Assembly (NCBI GenBank): GCA_003996215.1
Contig: QJPP01000035.1
Location: 248,001 to 312,000, forward strand
Reading direction: 5' to 3'
Source of the DNA: Jaltomata sinuosa
Taxonomy: Eukaryota > Streptophyta > Magnoliopsida > Solanales > Solanaceae
DNA length: 64,000 nucleotides
Part shown: positions 1-12,470 of the stretch, piece after piece
How the letters are laid out: every line of letters begins with the position of its first letter
How positions within the stretch are numbered: the stretch's first letter is position 1
Translations under genes and position numbers: made by a program
The notes under the pieces: model-generated
Database searches by the model: none
What the model saw: the letters and a program-made list of their open reading frames with translations, nothing else
Told to the model about the DNA's origin: nothing

Positions 1-558
1 ATAAAAGACGAAGTGGAGACTTACATGAAATATCTATTTGAGGAGTATGTACAAAAATTCCCGAATGCATCACGACATACATCTTCTCTCTCTAATTCAT
101 CGGGTGAGACATCTGATACATCTAGCTCTAATATTAGCGCAAAATCAACAAAAGTGAGAAATAAGATTGAGATGAAAAGGAAAAAACAAGATACTACAAG
201 TTTGGGTGGTAAATCAGAGTTGGAAAAATATTTCAGTGAAGAACAAGAGCCTGATGATGATGATTTTAATATTTTGTTATGGTGAAAAATTAATGCTCCT
301 AGATATAAATTTCTTGCCGAGATGGTCCGTGATGTGTTGGCATTACCGATTTCTAGTGTGACGTCAGAATATGCATTTAGCATCGAAGATTGTATTATTG
401 ATTCATTTAGGAGTTCATTGACTTCGAAATTGGTGCAAGCTCTTGTCTGTCTTCAAGATTGGTATCGAAGTGAGCCTCTTCCTATAAATATTGAAGAAGA
501 TCTTGATGATCTTATGCAACTTGAACTTAGTATATTTTTATATTTTATTTCTATTTAA
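1..558 (+). pseudogene. hAT transposase, C-terminal fragment (cut by window start)
   Basis: The frame holds the end of a plant hAT transposase: an acidic and serine-rich linker, then the hATC dimerisation region with the family motif around SVTSEYAFS (about position 354-380) followed by a FRSSL and LQDW block. A TGA at 283-285 interrupts the same frame where the family normally has a Trp, so the copy is broken. The 5' part lies outside the window, and no terminal inverted repeat was recognised downstream. Confidence 0.8.
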
Positions 559-1570
559 AATATTTTTTTACTTAGTTTACTGAAATGACACCTTAAATTC
601 TCTTCAGATATGACAAATAGCTCAAGAGATCCCCCTCTTTCTTGATTTCTAGTCTCAAGTTGTCTCAGGTAATTTGACTTACTGATTGCTTTAGTTTATT
701 CTTTGTTAACAACTTGTAAAGCTCTTGTTAACAAGACAAAACAGTGAGTTACTGATTTTTGCTTCTAGTTGTGCCAGCATAAATATTTTTTGTGATGTCA
801 GTTACTAGAGAATATACTATAAGCGGATGGTCCTACTACTATGTGGTTGCTTAGATTACCCATAAACTATGTTATAGTACTTTGTGATCATTCAGTTGAT
901 TAAAAAATCAGTTGGTGTGACATTTGCACCAAAATGTCTCTCTGCGTATTTAAAAGTGCTTGAACAGAACACTTTAGTGGAAACTTAGATACATGAAATT
1001 TAGGAAGTAGGTGTCAATAGACAATAGCAATAAAGTATATACCAGGTGGGTTGCTGAAGATATTATTTGAAAATGTACTAGTAGAGTAACACTGGTGATT
1101 ACTTTTCACTTACATGATTCAATATTTTGATATCCTAAGCGTAGAGGAATCACACTAATCTATCTAACAATTGGTGGTTAAACTCTATTGACAATGCAAG
1201 ATAAATTGAGACTCATAAAAACTCATGTCTTGTTATTTATTTTCAGGTTCTCTTCACTGTTATGACTTATGACTAAATATTAATGGATTTTGGTGAGCAA
1301 TAAGCTTTGATTCTCTGGAGGAATGAAGAACTCACTCGAGAATGATAATCGAGTGACTGGACTATTTTAAACTTTTAATATTAGCATGGTTATAACGTTA
1401 ACCTTCTTTAGAGTTTGAATAACATCTTTCTTTGTTTATTTGACGGAGTGAGAAGTTACTTATATTGAGCCTTAACTTATTGTTATGATTTATAAAGTGT
1501 AAAGAGTCTTGATTTTTGGAGAATTGTGTTTGCAAGAACCTCTACCCATATCAAAAGTTTTATATTTCAC
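559..1570. other. Intergenic DNA, no gene recognised
   Basis: AT-rich sequence downstream of the hAT fragment. No long reading frame, RNA gene or inverted repeat was recognised. Confidence 0.5.
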
Positions 1571-1845
1571 TCTTGGCTGGTCCAAGTCAGGTGGCTAGCT
1601 GGTTACTGATTAGTGTAATTTAGAGGAGTGTACTCTTGGCTGGTCCAAGCCTGGTGGCTAGCTGGTTACTGTTTAGTGTAATTTAGAGGTGTATACTCTT
1701 GGCTGGTCCAAGCCTGGTGGCTAGCTGGTTACTGCCTATTGGTTAGTGTAATTTAGAGGGGTATACTCTTGGCTGGTCCAAACTTGGTGGCTATCTGGTT
1801 ACTGCCTACTGGTTAGTGGTTAGTGTAATTTAGAGGGGTGTAAAC
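1571..1845 (+). repeat. Tandem array, four units of 63-70 bp
   Basis: The phrase TCTTGGCTGGTCCAA starts at 1571, 1634, 1697 and 1767. Each is followed by GGTGGCTAGCTGGTTACTG and TTAGTGTAATTTAGAGG. Periods are 63, 63 and 70 bp; the longer later units carry an extra CTATTGGTT-like piece. The array has no coding frame. Confidence 0.9.
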
Positions 1846-2865
1846 TATAAAGTTATAGGTGTGCTGTAGACTTGTTCCATTTCCTCTAGGGATATGAAAA
1901 GTTATAGCCTGTAGGTAGATTATATACTTTGCTGTGCTGTGGATACTCGTTTAATCATTTAGTTGAAGAGAAAAACAAACGGATCAGCTGGGTAGATAGA
2001 ATAGGTTTAAATGCAACGTGTTTAGTGACTTCTGATTTTATGAAACTTTGAATTTGTTATTTAATTTGATGACAGTGGTATTTTCTTTCTAGATTGTGAT
2101 AATGATAACCGTAGAATCTGGAAGTAAAACATATTGTGACGAAGTTTGTGCAAAGTTTATTTGAATATCACTGTTTAAATATCAAGTTTGTGTGCAAATT
2201 GTCAGTGATGTTGAACAGGGATAAGTAAAGGAATACAAATATTAGATCCTTCGATGTAACTGAAAGATTGCAAAAAGATGTAAATGTATAATTCACTTAC
2301 TCATTCAACTACAAAAGGCTGTTTTTCTAATTTCCCCATAATTTAGTGTAATTATAAGAAGATTTTAATAATCTAGACCAAAGTGAAATTCAGTTCTTCT
2401 CTTGGTGTTCAAATGCTCACTTGTAGTTGGTCTTAAAGTTTATGAAGTTGGAAATTAAACATGGGTATGGTTGATAATGGCTCTTCAAAATGGATGAAAT
2501 GGTAAATTATGTAGTATGTCAAATTGTCGATAGTAACTGACCTGAAAAGGACTTTTTAGTTTTTACTGTCAAATTCTTGGGATAGACATGGGGGGATTAG
2601 GGAATGGGGTTCGAATATAACTAAATGATACTCTACTTTTGTGTAAAGCATGTATAGTGGGAGTTTTGACCCTATAAATTGATGTAATCTTTACCTTATA
2701 AAAATTCCTTTTAGATAAATGATACTGTAGATGAAAGGAACAAAGAATAATAAGACAAGAAGAGAAAACACAGTAGAGAGATAGAGCTGTGCAATAAGAG
2801 CATTTTAACTTTCTTGAGAACTCTTCCCAGAAATGAAGTCAGAATGAGAAGATTAGAAAAGTGAG
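1846..2865. other. Intergenic DNA, no gene recognised
   Basis: No feature recognised; no frame longer than a few dozen codons. Confidence 0.5.
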
Positions 2866-2867
2866 GA

Positions 2868-3036
2868 AATATGGTATTACCAAATACCATACCGAACTAT
2901 AGTTTAATTTACCGATTATCGAATTGAGTTTAAAAATATGATATTTGGTATCTATTTTCAATTACCGATTACCAAATTACCGAACTCAATTTTTGCAAAT
3001 ACCAAATCAAATACCAAACGCCCACCCCTACCAGTA
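2868..3036. repeat. AT-rich dispersed repeat (ATACCAAAT and ACCGA motifs)
   Basis: Multiple copies of ACCAAATACC and TTACCGA motifs and their complements give a weak foldback. It looks like the remnant of a small dispersed element of a kind common in Solanaceae. Both the family and the ends are uncertain. Confidence 0.4.
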
Positions 3037-3093
3037 TTCTGATTGGTCTCCAAATGGACAGGAAGTTCGAACAACTACTTAACTAAATATCCG

Positions 3094-3313
3094 GGGATCG
3101 TTTGGTGTGAGGGGTATAAAAATAAATAGTTCTGGGATAAGATAAATAGTCCAGGGAGAAAATTTTGGTATCTTGTTTGGTTGTCAAGTCCTGGATAACT
3201 TATCCCACCATTTATAATATAGTGATGGGATAAGTTATCCCATATACATGGTGGGATAACTTATCCCGGGATAGCTAATTCCGAGATAACTTGTTCCTAA
3301 TCAAACGATCCCT
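3094..3313. mobile_element. MITE with GGGATCGTTTG terminal inverted repeats
   Basis: The left end GGGATCGTTTGGT and the right end ATCAAACGATCCCT are inverted copies. The 220 bp between them fold on themselves through repeated GGGATAAGTTATCCC-like dyads. No coding capacity. The same terminal motif reappears at 39387 and 59582, so this is an intact relative of the MITE split by the large hAT element. Confidence 0.75.
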
Positions 3314-4896
3314 CATAGTATAATTATTCAAAGATCACATATTCAGACGTCACTTTGAGTTTTCTAGCGGATTGAGAATACGATACACACTCTTTATTTT
3401 TAGCCTAAAATTACTCTACTCTGTAGTTATTTATTTTATCACTTAATCTCTCCCTCTAATCACGCTACTTCTTCCCAATCGTGCTTCATCTCTAAGTTTT
3501 TTCTCTGTTTCTCTCTCCCACCTTAATCGTTGTCTCTCAATCCTTATATCTGCCGAAAACATCGAGAGAAATGAGATATTCATTCACGTTATATGTTGTT
3601 GATTTTCATTTTTTTTTATCTATTTGTGCATAACTAAGAACCCAATAAAGGATTGTTATTCCGTCGATCTCTGTTTTCAGTTCTTGGTTCTCCATTATCG
3701 AGTTTGTTAACTGTTTGTAACCCTATTTATTTCATGTATCGGTATTTTGTAAGTTATTATTCTTAAATTCTTAACTTTAATTCCTTGATTTCAAATTGAC
3801 TTAGGTTTTATATCAAGCTTTTTCCAAGTTCATCAATGGCTAAAATACGATTCTAACAATAAGAAGATCACTCAAAATACACAGATACACTTCATATTTG
3901 TGCGTATGTGTATCTATGTATCTTTTCTTCTTCTTCTAAGTATGTATTTATGCACAAATACACTGAATACTGGCTTATTTGATGGATTTGTCACCAGATA
4001 CATGCATCTTTGATACTATACATGTATTCGGATACATTATATAGAATTGATATTGAATTCATCAAATTAATATTGAATATATTAGATAAAATTGATACAG
4101 AATACATCAAACTGATACTGAATACACTAGATGAAATTGATACCGAATACAGATACACTAGATACAAACAGATACATAAAATTATGAAACACAAATACAA
4201 AGAATCATTGTGAATCACAAATACAAAGAATTGAATTATGATAAAAAAATAAATAATAAAGTAATTTTAAAATCGTAGATGAAGGGTGGATAGAAGAGAC
4301 TTTTCAAATTGCAGATTAATACTGTCAATTAGAGATCACAGATGAAGTAAATTACTGATACAATCGCTTGAATTTGATTTTTTTGTAATGATGAATGGTT
4401 GATAGAAGAGAATTTAGATTGTTTGCTCTGTTTTTAGCTCATGGATATGGAGGATTCTCAAAAACCGTTATAGGCGTGAATATCTTAAACAATCAGAAAT
4501 AGATCACCTTTTAACACGCATGTATCTGAGATGCACTAATCAAACGAATCAGATACATATATTCAAAACTAATTTTGGACAACTTATATAATTATTAAAA
4601 CTAATATTTCATTGAGTAGTTAACACTTTATAATAGCATGCTTTATGATTTTTTCTCAAGAAAATTTCCAACCTTGCCATCTCCCTCCTTAATTATACTT
4701 TGCTGATTTGTTTTGATTTGTTTTTGTCATTCTCTTTGCAAGATTTGAAACTTGTAATATTTGAATTAAATTGAATAAATTTTTTCTTATTATTGTTTTG
4801 TTTAATAAAAGCCTTTTTCGGACAAAATAATATAATATACATTTGATTATCGGTGTATGATAAGTTAAGAAATTAATTACTATCAAATATAGAAAT
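3314..4896. other. Intergenic AT-rich DNA
   Basis: No gene recognised. At 4047-4150 a 45 bp unit (TTGATAC-GAATACATCAAA type) occurs about 2.5 times, starting at 4047, 4092 and 4137. Its open frame of 67 codons is a by-product of the 45 bp period and I do not call it a gene. Confidence 0.5.
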
Positions 4897-5086
4897 TGTT
4901 AAATTTAAAAGAACCGAACGACAATAAAAATACAATAATTTAGGAGAATTTTTGGCTTTCTCATTACCAATACGATATATTTATATACAAGAGAATAGTT
5001 AAACCTAATCTACTAGGCCTGTGATTCTAATTCTAACCTATTAGATTTATAATTATCACAATATACAAATTATCATAATAATATAT

Positions 5087-7285
5087 TATAACGATAGGGT
5101 TCGTCGTTACGGGTAGACTTTTCGTGTCAAGTGTCAAGTCAGAAAACTTTCAGATTTGGGAGTTGAAAATTCTGGGCTAGGCTAGTCTCGGCCAGTTTTG
5201 AAGCGAGGTATGGTCTAGGGTAATCCGGGTAAGGATTGGGTAACGTGTCCTGTTTTGAGCTAGTTTTCCGTTTAGCTAAGACATAAAGGAGTCCGGAAGA
5301 CTTTTCAAAATCGAATTCGGGTAAGTAGAACTCCTGGTATCAAGGTTAACGTGAAGGGGTTGTTCTGAAACGTCAGAAAAATGAGTGTGTTGTAAAATGG
5401 ACTAATTTGGGAGACTTTACGACTTTCTGTCCCCTGTCAACCCCCGTAGCGATTGACACACCGTCATAGTGACCTCCGCCATAGCGGAGAAAATATCGCT
5501 ACAGCGGAAGTGAATGTCGGTCAGTCTCTGCCATATCGGTCGATTCTGCTATGGCGGTACCGCTATAGCGGAACGTGATGGGATTTAACGTAGAAACTTC
5601 CCCAAAAATAGTCAGTTTTCTTCAACACGTTTTGAAAGAAGGAAAAGACGATTTTGGACGATTTTCATCAGTTTTCCACCAATTTTTGTCCTAAATCTAA
5701 GAATTCTACTCCCAAACTCCATATTATCTTTCCTACGCTATATAATTGCTAGGGGTGGACTTGGGAAAAGGGTTGGAATGACCTAGGATGATAGAATCCG
5801 AGAAAATAGGGGATTCTAAGGTGTAGAAGTTCTTGGGTGTTGATGATTTCATTAGATTATGATCATGTGACCTTAGTTCCCTAAATGTATTCATAAAAAT
5901 TATAGGAATAGGTGAATTAATGGTGGGAAAGCCCAGAAAAAGGGCGGGATGATCATGGTTGACCTGGGGTTTAGGATTTTTGCATAATCCGGGTAAATTG
6001 TAGGCCATAAAGATTGATTTTGGTTATTGTGTGTTGTTTTAGATCAAGAACTGGCAAGAACTTTGGGAAACGAAAAAGCTCCGGTTGAGTAGAGCTTGGA
6101 ATATTTCGAGGTAGGTGATGGTTGTTAATTTCTAATATGCATTATGTGTTCACGTACTATTCTGTAGTAGTGTATGAGTTGCATGTTTAGGGAATGTTTT
6201 ATGAATGTCTAGTTGTCCGGTAATCAGTCTTGTGAAATGAACTTCTTTTGTTTGCTTGTTGGTTTTACAAGTATGTTTTTTCATTGAGTGTGATTGATTT
6301 GGACTTGTTATGACATTCGATTGGCTCGGGTACCACGCCTAGTATGGGCATACTAACGATTGGCTCAGATACCACGCCTGGTACGGGCTTACTAACGGTT
6401 GGCTCGGGTACCACGCCTGGTACGGAAATTTCTAATGGTTGGCTCGGGTACCACGCCTGATATGGGTTGTTTAATTACATTACTGTTTTCTTTCGATGAT
6501 TCCATGAGTGGACCGGGTTGTATTATTGAACTGTGATATTTGTATAAGGTCCATGAGAGACCGGGTGATTTTATTTAAATATGAGTTTGGTCTTAGTGTA
6601 GACCGAGATAGCATGTCTAAAACTTAGGTGAGGTTAGGAAGATCCTTGGTGGATCCGGGTTATGTGGAAAAGGGTATATATTGTTGTTTTGGGTTTGGTC
6701 ACTAGTTGTTATTGGTTCATGTGTTAATATGCTAAGAGAGTGACTTAATATCTGGGTACTTGTTGACTTGTTACATGTTTCTTGTACCTTACTATGTTAT
6801 GATTTACTGTTCATATTATGTTTATTGGAGCTGACCGATGATCCTACCAGTACACGGTGTTTGTGTATTGACTATGCACTTGCTTTACTTTTTGTGAATA
6901 CAAGAAGTCTTCCAGCGGCTGACACGCAACCTCACCTGTAGTCCCAGCGCTTTCAGACATCAAGGGTGAGCTGCTTCGATCGAGCTACCTTGGTCTCTTC
7001 CATTTTGTTTGTAGCCCGCTTGTCTCGGGCTTAGACTCTTGTTTATTTTGGGGTTGCATCCCCACATTCTAGGCTTTTGGTAGTGTTTTGGTACGATGAC
7101 TTTCATGTTCTAGGGAGAATGTTTCCGCAGGTTAATTATAATAGTATTGAGATTGTTATTGAATTGCTAGTTTATTTTCTTGCACACTGATTTTGAGCTG
7201 CTAGAACTGTTAAGTTTGGGGTCGTTGATAGTTCGCTCACCCGAGGGTTGGGTGAGTGCCACTCATGGCGGTCTAGGTCATGACA
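5087..7285 (+). repeat. 5' LTR of the gypsy element
   Basis: 2,199 bp. It begins TATAACGATAGGG (the expected TGT has decayed to TAT) and ends GTCATGACA. It contains clustered CCGCTATAGCGG-like dyads (about 5440-5575) and four copies of a 40 bp GGCTCGGGTACCACGCCTGG motif (6318-6470). It aligns to 12471-14730 throughout, with many transitions. Confidence 0.92.
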
Positions 7286-7289
7286 AATA

Positions 7290-7302
7290 TGGTATCAGAG
7301 CC
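7290..7302 (+). promoter_or_regulatory. Primer binding site, initiator Met-tRNA
   Basis: TGGTATCAGAGCC lies four bases after the 5' LTR. It is the classic plant retrotransposon site complementary to the 3' end of initiator Met-tRNA. Confidence 0.93.
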
Positions 7303-7503
7303 CTAGGTTCGTTGATATCGTCGTACCAAAATAGGTCTAGTAGAGTCTTGCAGAACGGTGTGGAGACGTTCGTACTTTTATTCGAGAGGCTATAGGACTT
7401 TAGGAAAACTATCTCTTTTTTCTTCCTTCGTGCTATAACTTGATTCCAATTGGTATCTGGTGATACAAATTGGTATTTGACTTCGTTCACTCTTCTGTCC
7501 GCA

Positions 7504-8935
7504 GATGGTTAACACAAGGAACAATGGAGCAAGACCAGCGGTCCCAGCAACGGGCCCAACTGTCAGAGGTAGGGGAAGAGGCAGGGGCAGGGCCTGAGGT
7601 AGAGCAACACCCGCCAGGGGTGGAGCTCAGGCAGCTGCAGAAGCACGTGAGGTGACCCCTCCCCTACCCAGGATCAGGTTGAAGAGAAAGTCGAGGTTGT
7701 AGTTGAGGAGGGTGTAGAGAAGGAGGAGGGAGCACCGACTGGAGGTGCAGGCCTTCCCCCTATCACACCCGAAGCATTTCAGCAAGTGTGGTACTTCCTG
7801 AGTGGGATGGTTGGTGCTGGAGCCAACCCCACGGGGACAGCGGATCAGGTTTCGGGTACTCAAACAGTGGTTACTACAGCTCCTAGAATGGATGCAGCAT
7901 CGGGTACAGACGACTTCTTCCGACCAATGCTGGGTTCAGTTATGACAAGGAATGATCATGAGATGTTGACTAAATTTCTGAAGCTGAAACCTCCTACGTT
8001 TCAGGGCACTGAAAAGGAAGATGCTTATAAGTTCATATTGGACTGTTATGAGAGGCTGCACAAGCTGGGCATTGTGCAATAGCATGGGGTTGAGTTTGAC
8101 ACGTTTCAGCTACAAGGTGATGCTAAGCAATGGTGGAGGTCTCATGTGGAATGTCGGTCATCTGCCTTGCCCCCACTGACTTGGGAGCAGTTTCATGCTC
8201 TCTTCTTAAAGAAGAATGTGCCTTGCACTTTGAGAGATCGCAAAAAGGATGAGTTCCTGGCTCTGGAACAGGGTAATATGTCGGTCTCTGCTTATGAGGC
8301 CAAGTTTCATGCCTTGTCTCATTTTGCTACACAGTTATTCGGTTCTGAGGAGGAGAGGATTCGGTTATTTGTGAAGGGCTTGAATACGGACTTACAGGTG
8401 TTATATGTGCACAAGACTTCAGCAGGGAAGGGCTTCAATGAGGTAACATATTATGTTAAGAAGTTAGAAGGGGTCAAGCAGGTTGGGCAGGCTAAAGTGT
8501 TAGCCAAGACGCCCCGGAATGATGGAAACTTCAGTGGCTCGCACTCCAGAGGCCACAATTAGCAAGTGTACTATGCCCATCCTATTCAGTCAGCTTTGCC
8601 AGCTGCTACAGGTGGTCGTTCGGGAGCTACTCGGTAGTTTTTGGCTCCTCGGGGCCAGGGATCTTCTTACACATCTACTAGTAGGCCTTCGCTTGATCGT
8701 GGTTTCTTCCATTGTGATGATCCGAGCCACTTTAAGAGGGAGTGCCCTTACAGACAGACTGGTAATCAGGCTCAACAGCAGTCTAAGGCTGTGGTCCCGG
8801 CAGGTAGCGGTAGTCATGTTAGAGGTCGCCCACATGATGGGCGAGGTAACTTTCAGGGAGGCCGAGGAGATAAGGGGAACGACAGCGCGAGCAGGGGTGT
8901 GGCGCAGCCAGTCAGAAAAGTTGCTCGGATTGATG
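7504..8935 (+). pseudogene. gag of the gypsy element (broken)
   Basis: An ATG at 7504 opens a basic Arg-Gly-rich N-terminus (RGRGRGRG). The frame then breaks and continues in frame 1 through the retrotransposon gag domain (KPPTFQGT at about 8000, then LQGDAKQWW, LTWEQF, FVKGL) and a zinc knuckle at about 8700-8745. TAG stops lie at 8080-8082, 8560-8562 and 8638-8640, two of them plausible CAG to TAG changes. The knuckle reads FHC..SHFKREC: the first Cys of CX2CX4HX4C is Phe, so it has lost a zinc ligand. Gag would form the particle and bind RNA. Confidence 0.85.
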
Positions 8936-11900
8936 ACCGGGCTCACTGTTATGCTTTTTTGGGAATGTCAGAGGCTGAGGCGTCATATGTGGTGATCACA
9001 GGTATAATTCTGGTCTATGATAGGATGACTTCGGTACTTTTTGACCCATGTTCTACCTACTCTTATGTGTCTGTGAATTTTGCTATGGGTCTGGACTTAA
9101 TTTGTGATATCCTTGATTTCCCTATCCATGTTTCCACTCCGGTTGGAGAGTCCGTGATTGTGACTCATGTTTATTGTGCTTGTTCTGTTATATTTATGGG
9201 GTTTCATACTTGGGTAGACTTGGTAATTCTGGATATGGTAGACTTTGACATCATTTTGAGCATGACTTGGTTATCCCCTTATCATGCTGTATTGAATTGT
9301 AACACCAAGACTGTGGATCTAGAGATTCCGAGTAAGGATAGGCTAGAGTGGGAAGGTATGTACAGGCCTAAGCCGGCCAAGATAATATCATTCGTTCAGG
9401 CTAGAAAGCTAGTGGGGAGAGGGTGTTTAGCCTTTTTGGCTCATCTACGGGATGATACTGTGGAGTCCCCATCTATTGAGTCAGTTTCGGTTGTTTCAGA
9501 GTTTCAAGAGGTGTTTTCGGCGGATTTGCCTGGTATGCCTCCGGACAGGGATATTGATTTATGTATTGACTTGGAGCCGAGCACTCGCCCAATTTCTATT
9601 CCTCCTCATCGTATGTCTCCGATAGAGTTAAGAGAACTTAAGACTCATCTTCAAGAACTCCTAGATAAGGGATTCATCCGTCCTAGTGCTTCGCCTTGGG
9701 GTGCTCCAATCCTGTTTGTGAAGAAAAATAATGGTAGTATGCGGATGCGCATAGATTACAGGCAGTTGAATAAGGTGACCATCCAGAATAAGTACCCTTT
9801 ACCTCGTATAGATGATCTTTTTGACCAGTTACATAGTGCATCTGTATTCTCGAAAATCAACTTGAGGTCAGGGTATCATCAGTTGAAGATTAGGCCCGAG
9901 GACATTCCTAAGATTGCTTTTCGGACTCGATATGGGCATTACGAGTTCTTAGTGATGTCATTTGGGTTGACTAATGCACCGGCAGTATTCATGAGTTTGA
10001 TGAATTGGGTGTTTAAATCTTATTTGGATGCATTCGTCATCATTTTTATTGAAGATATTTTAATCTACTCCAAGAGTAGGGAAGAGCATGCTAGACATCT
10101 CCGTATTGTGTTGGAATTGTTGAGGCGCCAGAAACTTTATGCGAAGTTCTCCAAGTGTGAATTTTGATTGACTTTGGTTGCGTTCTTAGGGCATATGGTG
10201 TCAGAAAAAAGGGTGATGATGGATCCCCAGAAGATTGAGGCAGTCAAGAGTTGGGTCCGGCCTAGCTCTGTGACTGAATTAAGGAGTTTTGTTGGGCTCG
10301 CAGGCTACTATCATAGGTTTATCAAGGACTTTGCATCTATTGCTACTCGCTGACTCAGAAAGAGGTACCGTTTGTGTGGTCCGACAAGTGTGAGGAGAGC
10401 TTCCAAAAGCTCAAGACACTTCTGACCACGACTCATATTTTGTCTTTGCCGTTGAAGGGAAGGACTTTATTGTTTATTGTGATGCTTCACATTCGAGTTT
10501 GAGTGTTGTGTTGATGCAGGACAGGAATGTGATAGCCTATGCCTCCAGGCAGTTGAAAGTTCACGAGAGGAATTACCCAACCTACGACTTAGAGTTGGCA
10601 GCGGTGGTGTTTGCACTCAAGATTTGGAGACTCTATCTCTATGGTGTCAAGTGTGAGGTGTTCACCGATCATCACAACTTGCAGCATGTTTTTACCTAGA
10701 AGGACTTGAATCTGAGACAAAGAAGGTGGATGGAGTTGTTAAAGGACTATGATGTAACCATTCAGTACCATCCGGGTAAGGCCAATATGGTGGCAGACGC
10801 ATTGAGTCAGAAGACAGTTAGCATGGGCAGTTTGGCTTGTTTGGGGGTGTCCAAACGACCATTGGCAAGGGAGATTCAGGCTTTGGAATCTCGGTTCATG
10901 CACTTGGGTATTTCAGAATAAGGTGGGGGTGTTGGCCAGTACTGAGGTCAAATCCACATTCACAGAAGAGATAAAGGTTAAACAGTTTCAGGATTCGCAG
11001 TTGAGTAGGCTTCGGAGCAAGGCAATATTCGGAGAGTTCGGGGATGCCACATTGGATTCTGGCGGCGTGTTAAATTTTAGAGGGAGTATTTGTGTTCCTC
11101 GAGTTGATGAAATCATTCAGAAAGTGTTAACAGAGGCTCATGGCTCGCGGTATTCGATTCATCCGAGTGTAACCAAGATATACAGGAATTTGAGGCACCT
11201 TTACTGGTGTCCCAGGATGTAAAGGGACATAGCTGAGTTTGTGACCAAATGTCAAAATTACCAGCAAGTAAAATATGAGCACCAAAGACCTGCAGGACTA
11301 CTACAGAAGATGCCCATTCTAGAGTGGAAGTGGGAAAGGATAGCCATGGACTTCGTGGTGGGTCTTCCCAAGACTTTGGGGAAGTATGACTCTATTTGGG
11401 TCATTCTGGACAGGCTGACCAAGTCAACTCATTTTATTCTGGTCAGGGTGGACTACAATTTGCAACAATTGGCTAAGATTTATGTGAAAGAGATTGTGAG
11501 ATTGGACGGGGTACCACTGTCCATTATTTCAGACAGGGGTACGCAGTTTACCTCTAAGTTCTGGGGTAAGTTACATGAAGAGTTGGGCATTCAACTCACC
11601 TTCAGTACAACCTTCCATCCTCAGACTGATGGTCAGTCGGAGAGGACGATCCAGGTATTGGAGGACATGCTGAGAGCATGTGTGATTAACTTCGGGGGTT
11701 ATTGGGACCAGTTTCTACTGTTGTGTGAGTTCTCATACAACAATAGCTACCACTCCAGTATCGACATGGCACCATTTGAAGCACTGTATGGAAGGGGTTG
11801 TAGGTCACCTATAGGGTGGTTTGAGGAAGGAGATTTAAAGCCTTTGCGCATGGACTTGGTAAGGGAAGCACAAGAAAAGGTAAGAGGCATTCAGACCAAG

Positions 11901-12400
11901 TTGCTAGCGGCCCAAAACAGGAAGAAAGAATATGCGGATCGCAAGGTAAGGGATATGAATTTCTAGGTTGGTGAACAAGTGCTATTGAAAGTGTCACCAA
12001 TGAAGAGAGTTATGCATTTCGTTAAGAAGGGCAAGCTCAGCCCTCGGCTCATCGGACCGTTCGAAGTTCTTGAGATTGTAGGGCCAGTGGCCTAAAGGTT
12101 AGCATTGCTGCCCAGTTTATCGGGTTTCCATCTGGTATTTCATGTATCCATGCTAAAGCGATACCATGGGGATGGGAACTACATCATCATGTGGGATGAA
12201 GTGTTAATTGATAAGGATCTTCGCTATGGAGAGGAGCCGGTTGTAATTCTTGATCGGGATGTCCGGAAATTGAGGACAAAGGTGATCAGTATGGTAAAGG
12301 TTCAATGGAAGCATCGTCCGATTGAGGAAGCCACTTGAGAAACCGAAAAGGACATGCGGGATAAGTACCCTCACTTGTTTGAGGAGTCAGGTACTATATT
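8936..12400 (+). pseudogene. pol of the gypsy element (protease, RT, RNase H, integrase; broken)
   Basis: Domains in order: aspartic protease (about 8990-9300; active site reads FDPCSTYS where D-S/P-G is expected), RT (about 9600-10170; YPLPRIDDLF, GYHQLKI, then FIEDILIYSKS where FIDD is expected), RNase H (about 10480-10810; CDASHS, TDHHNLQ), integrase zinc arm and core (about 11140-11800; DRLTKSTHF, SDRGTQF, HPQTDGQSER), integrase C-terminus with a chromodomain-like segment (about 12100-12400; VQWKHRP). Stops lie at 10165, 10351, 10697, 10919, 11219, 11964 and elsewhere, with frame changes near 10354-10498 and again at about 10920. Besides these breaks, the protease glycine and one RT aspartate are altered, so it is dead. 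Confidence 0.9.
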
Positions 12401-12470
12401 TTCCTTTTCTTATTTCCATAATTTTGGGTTGGATCGTTTAGGGATGAATGGTGGATAAATTGGTATCTGT

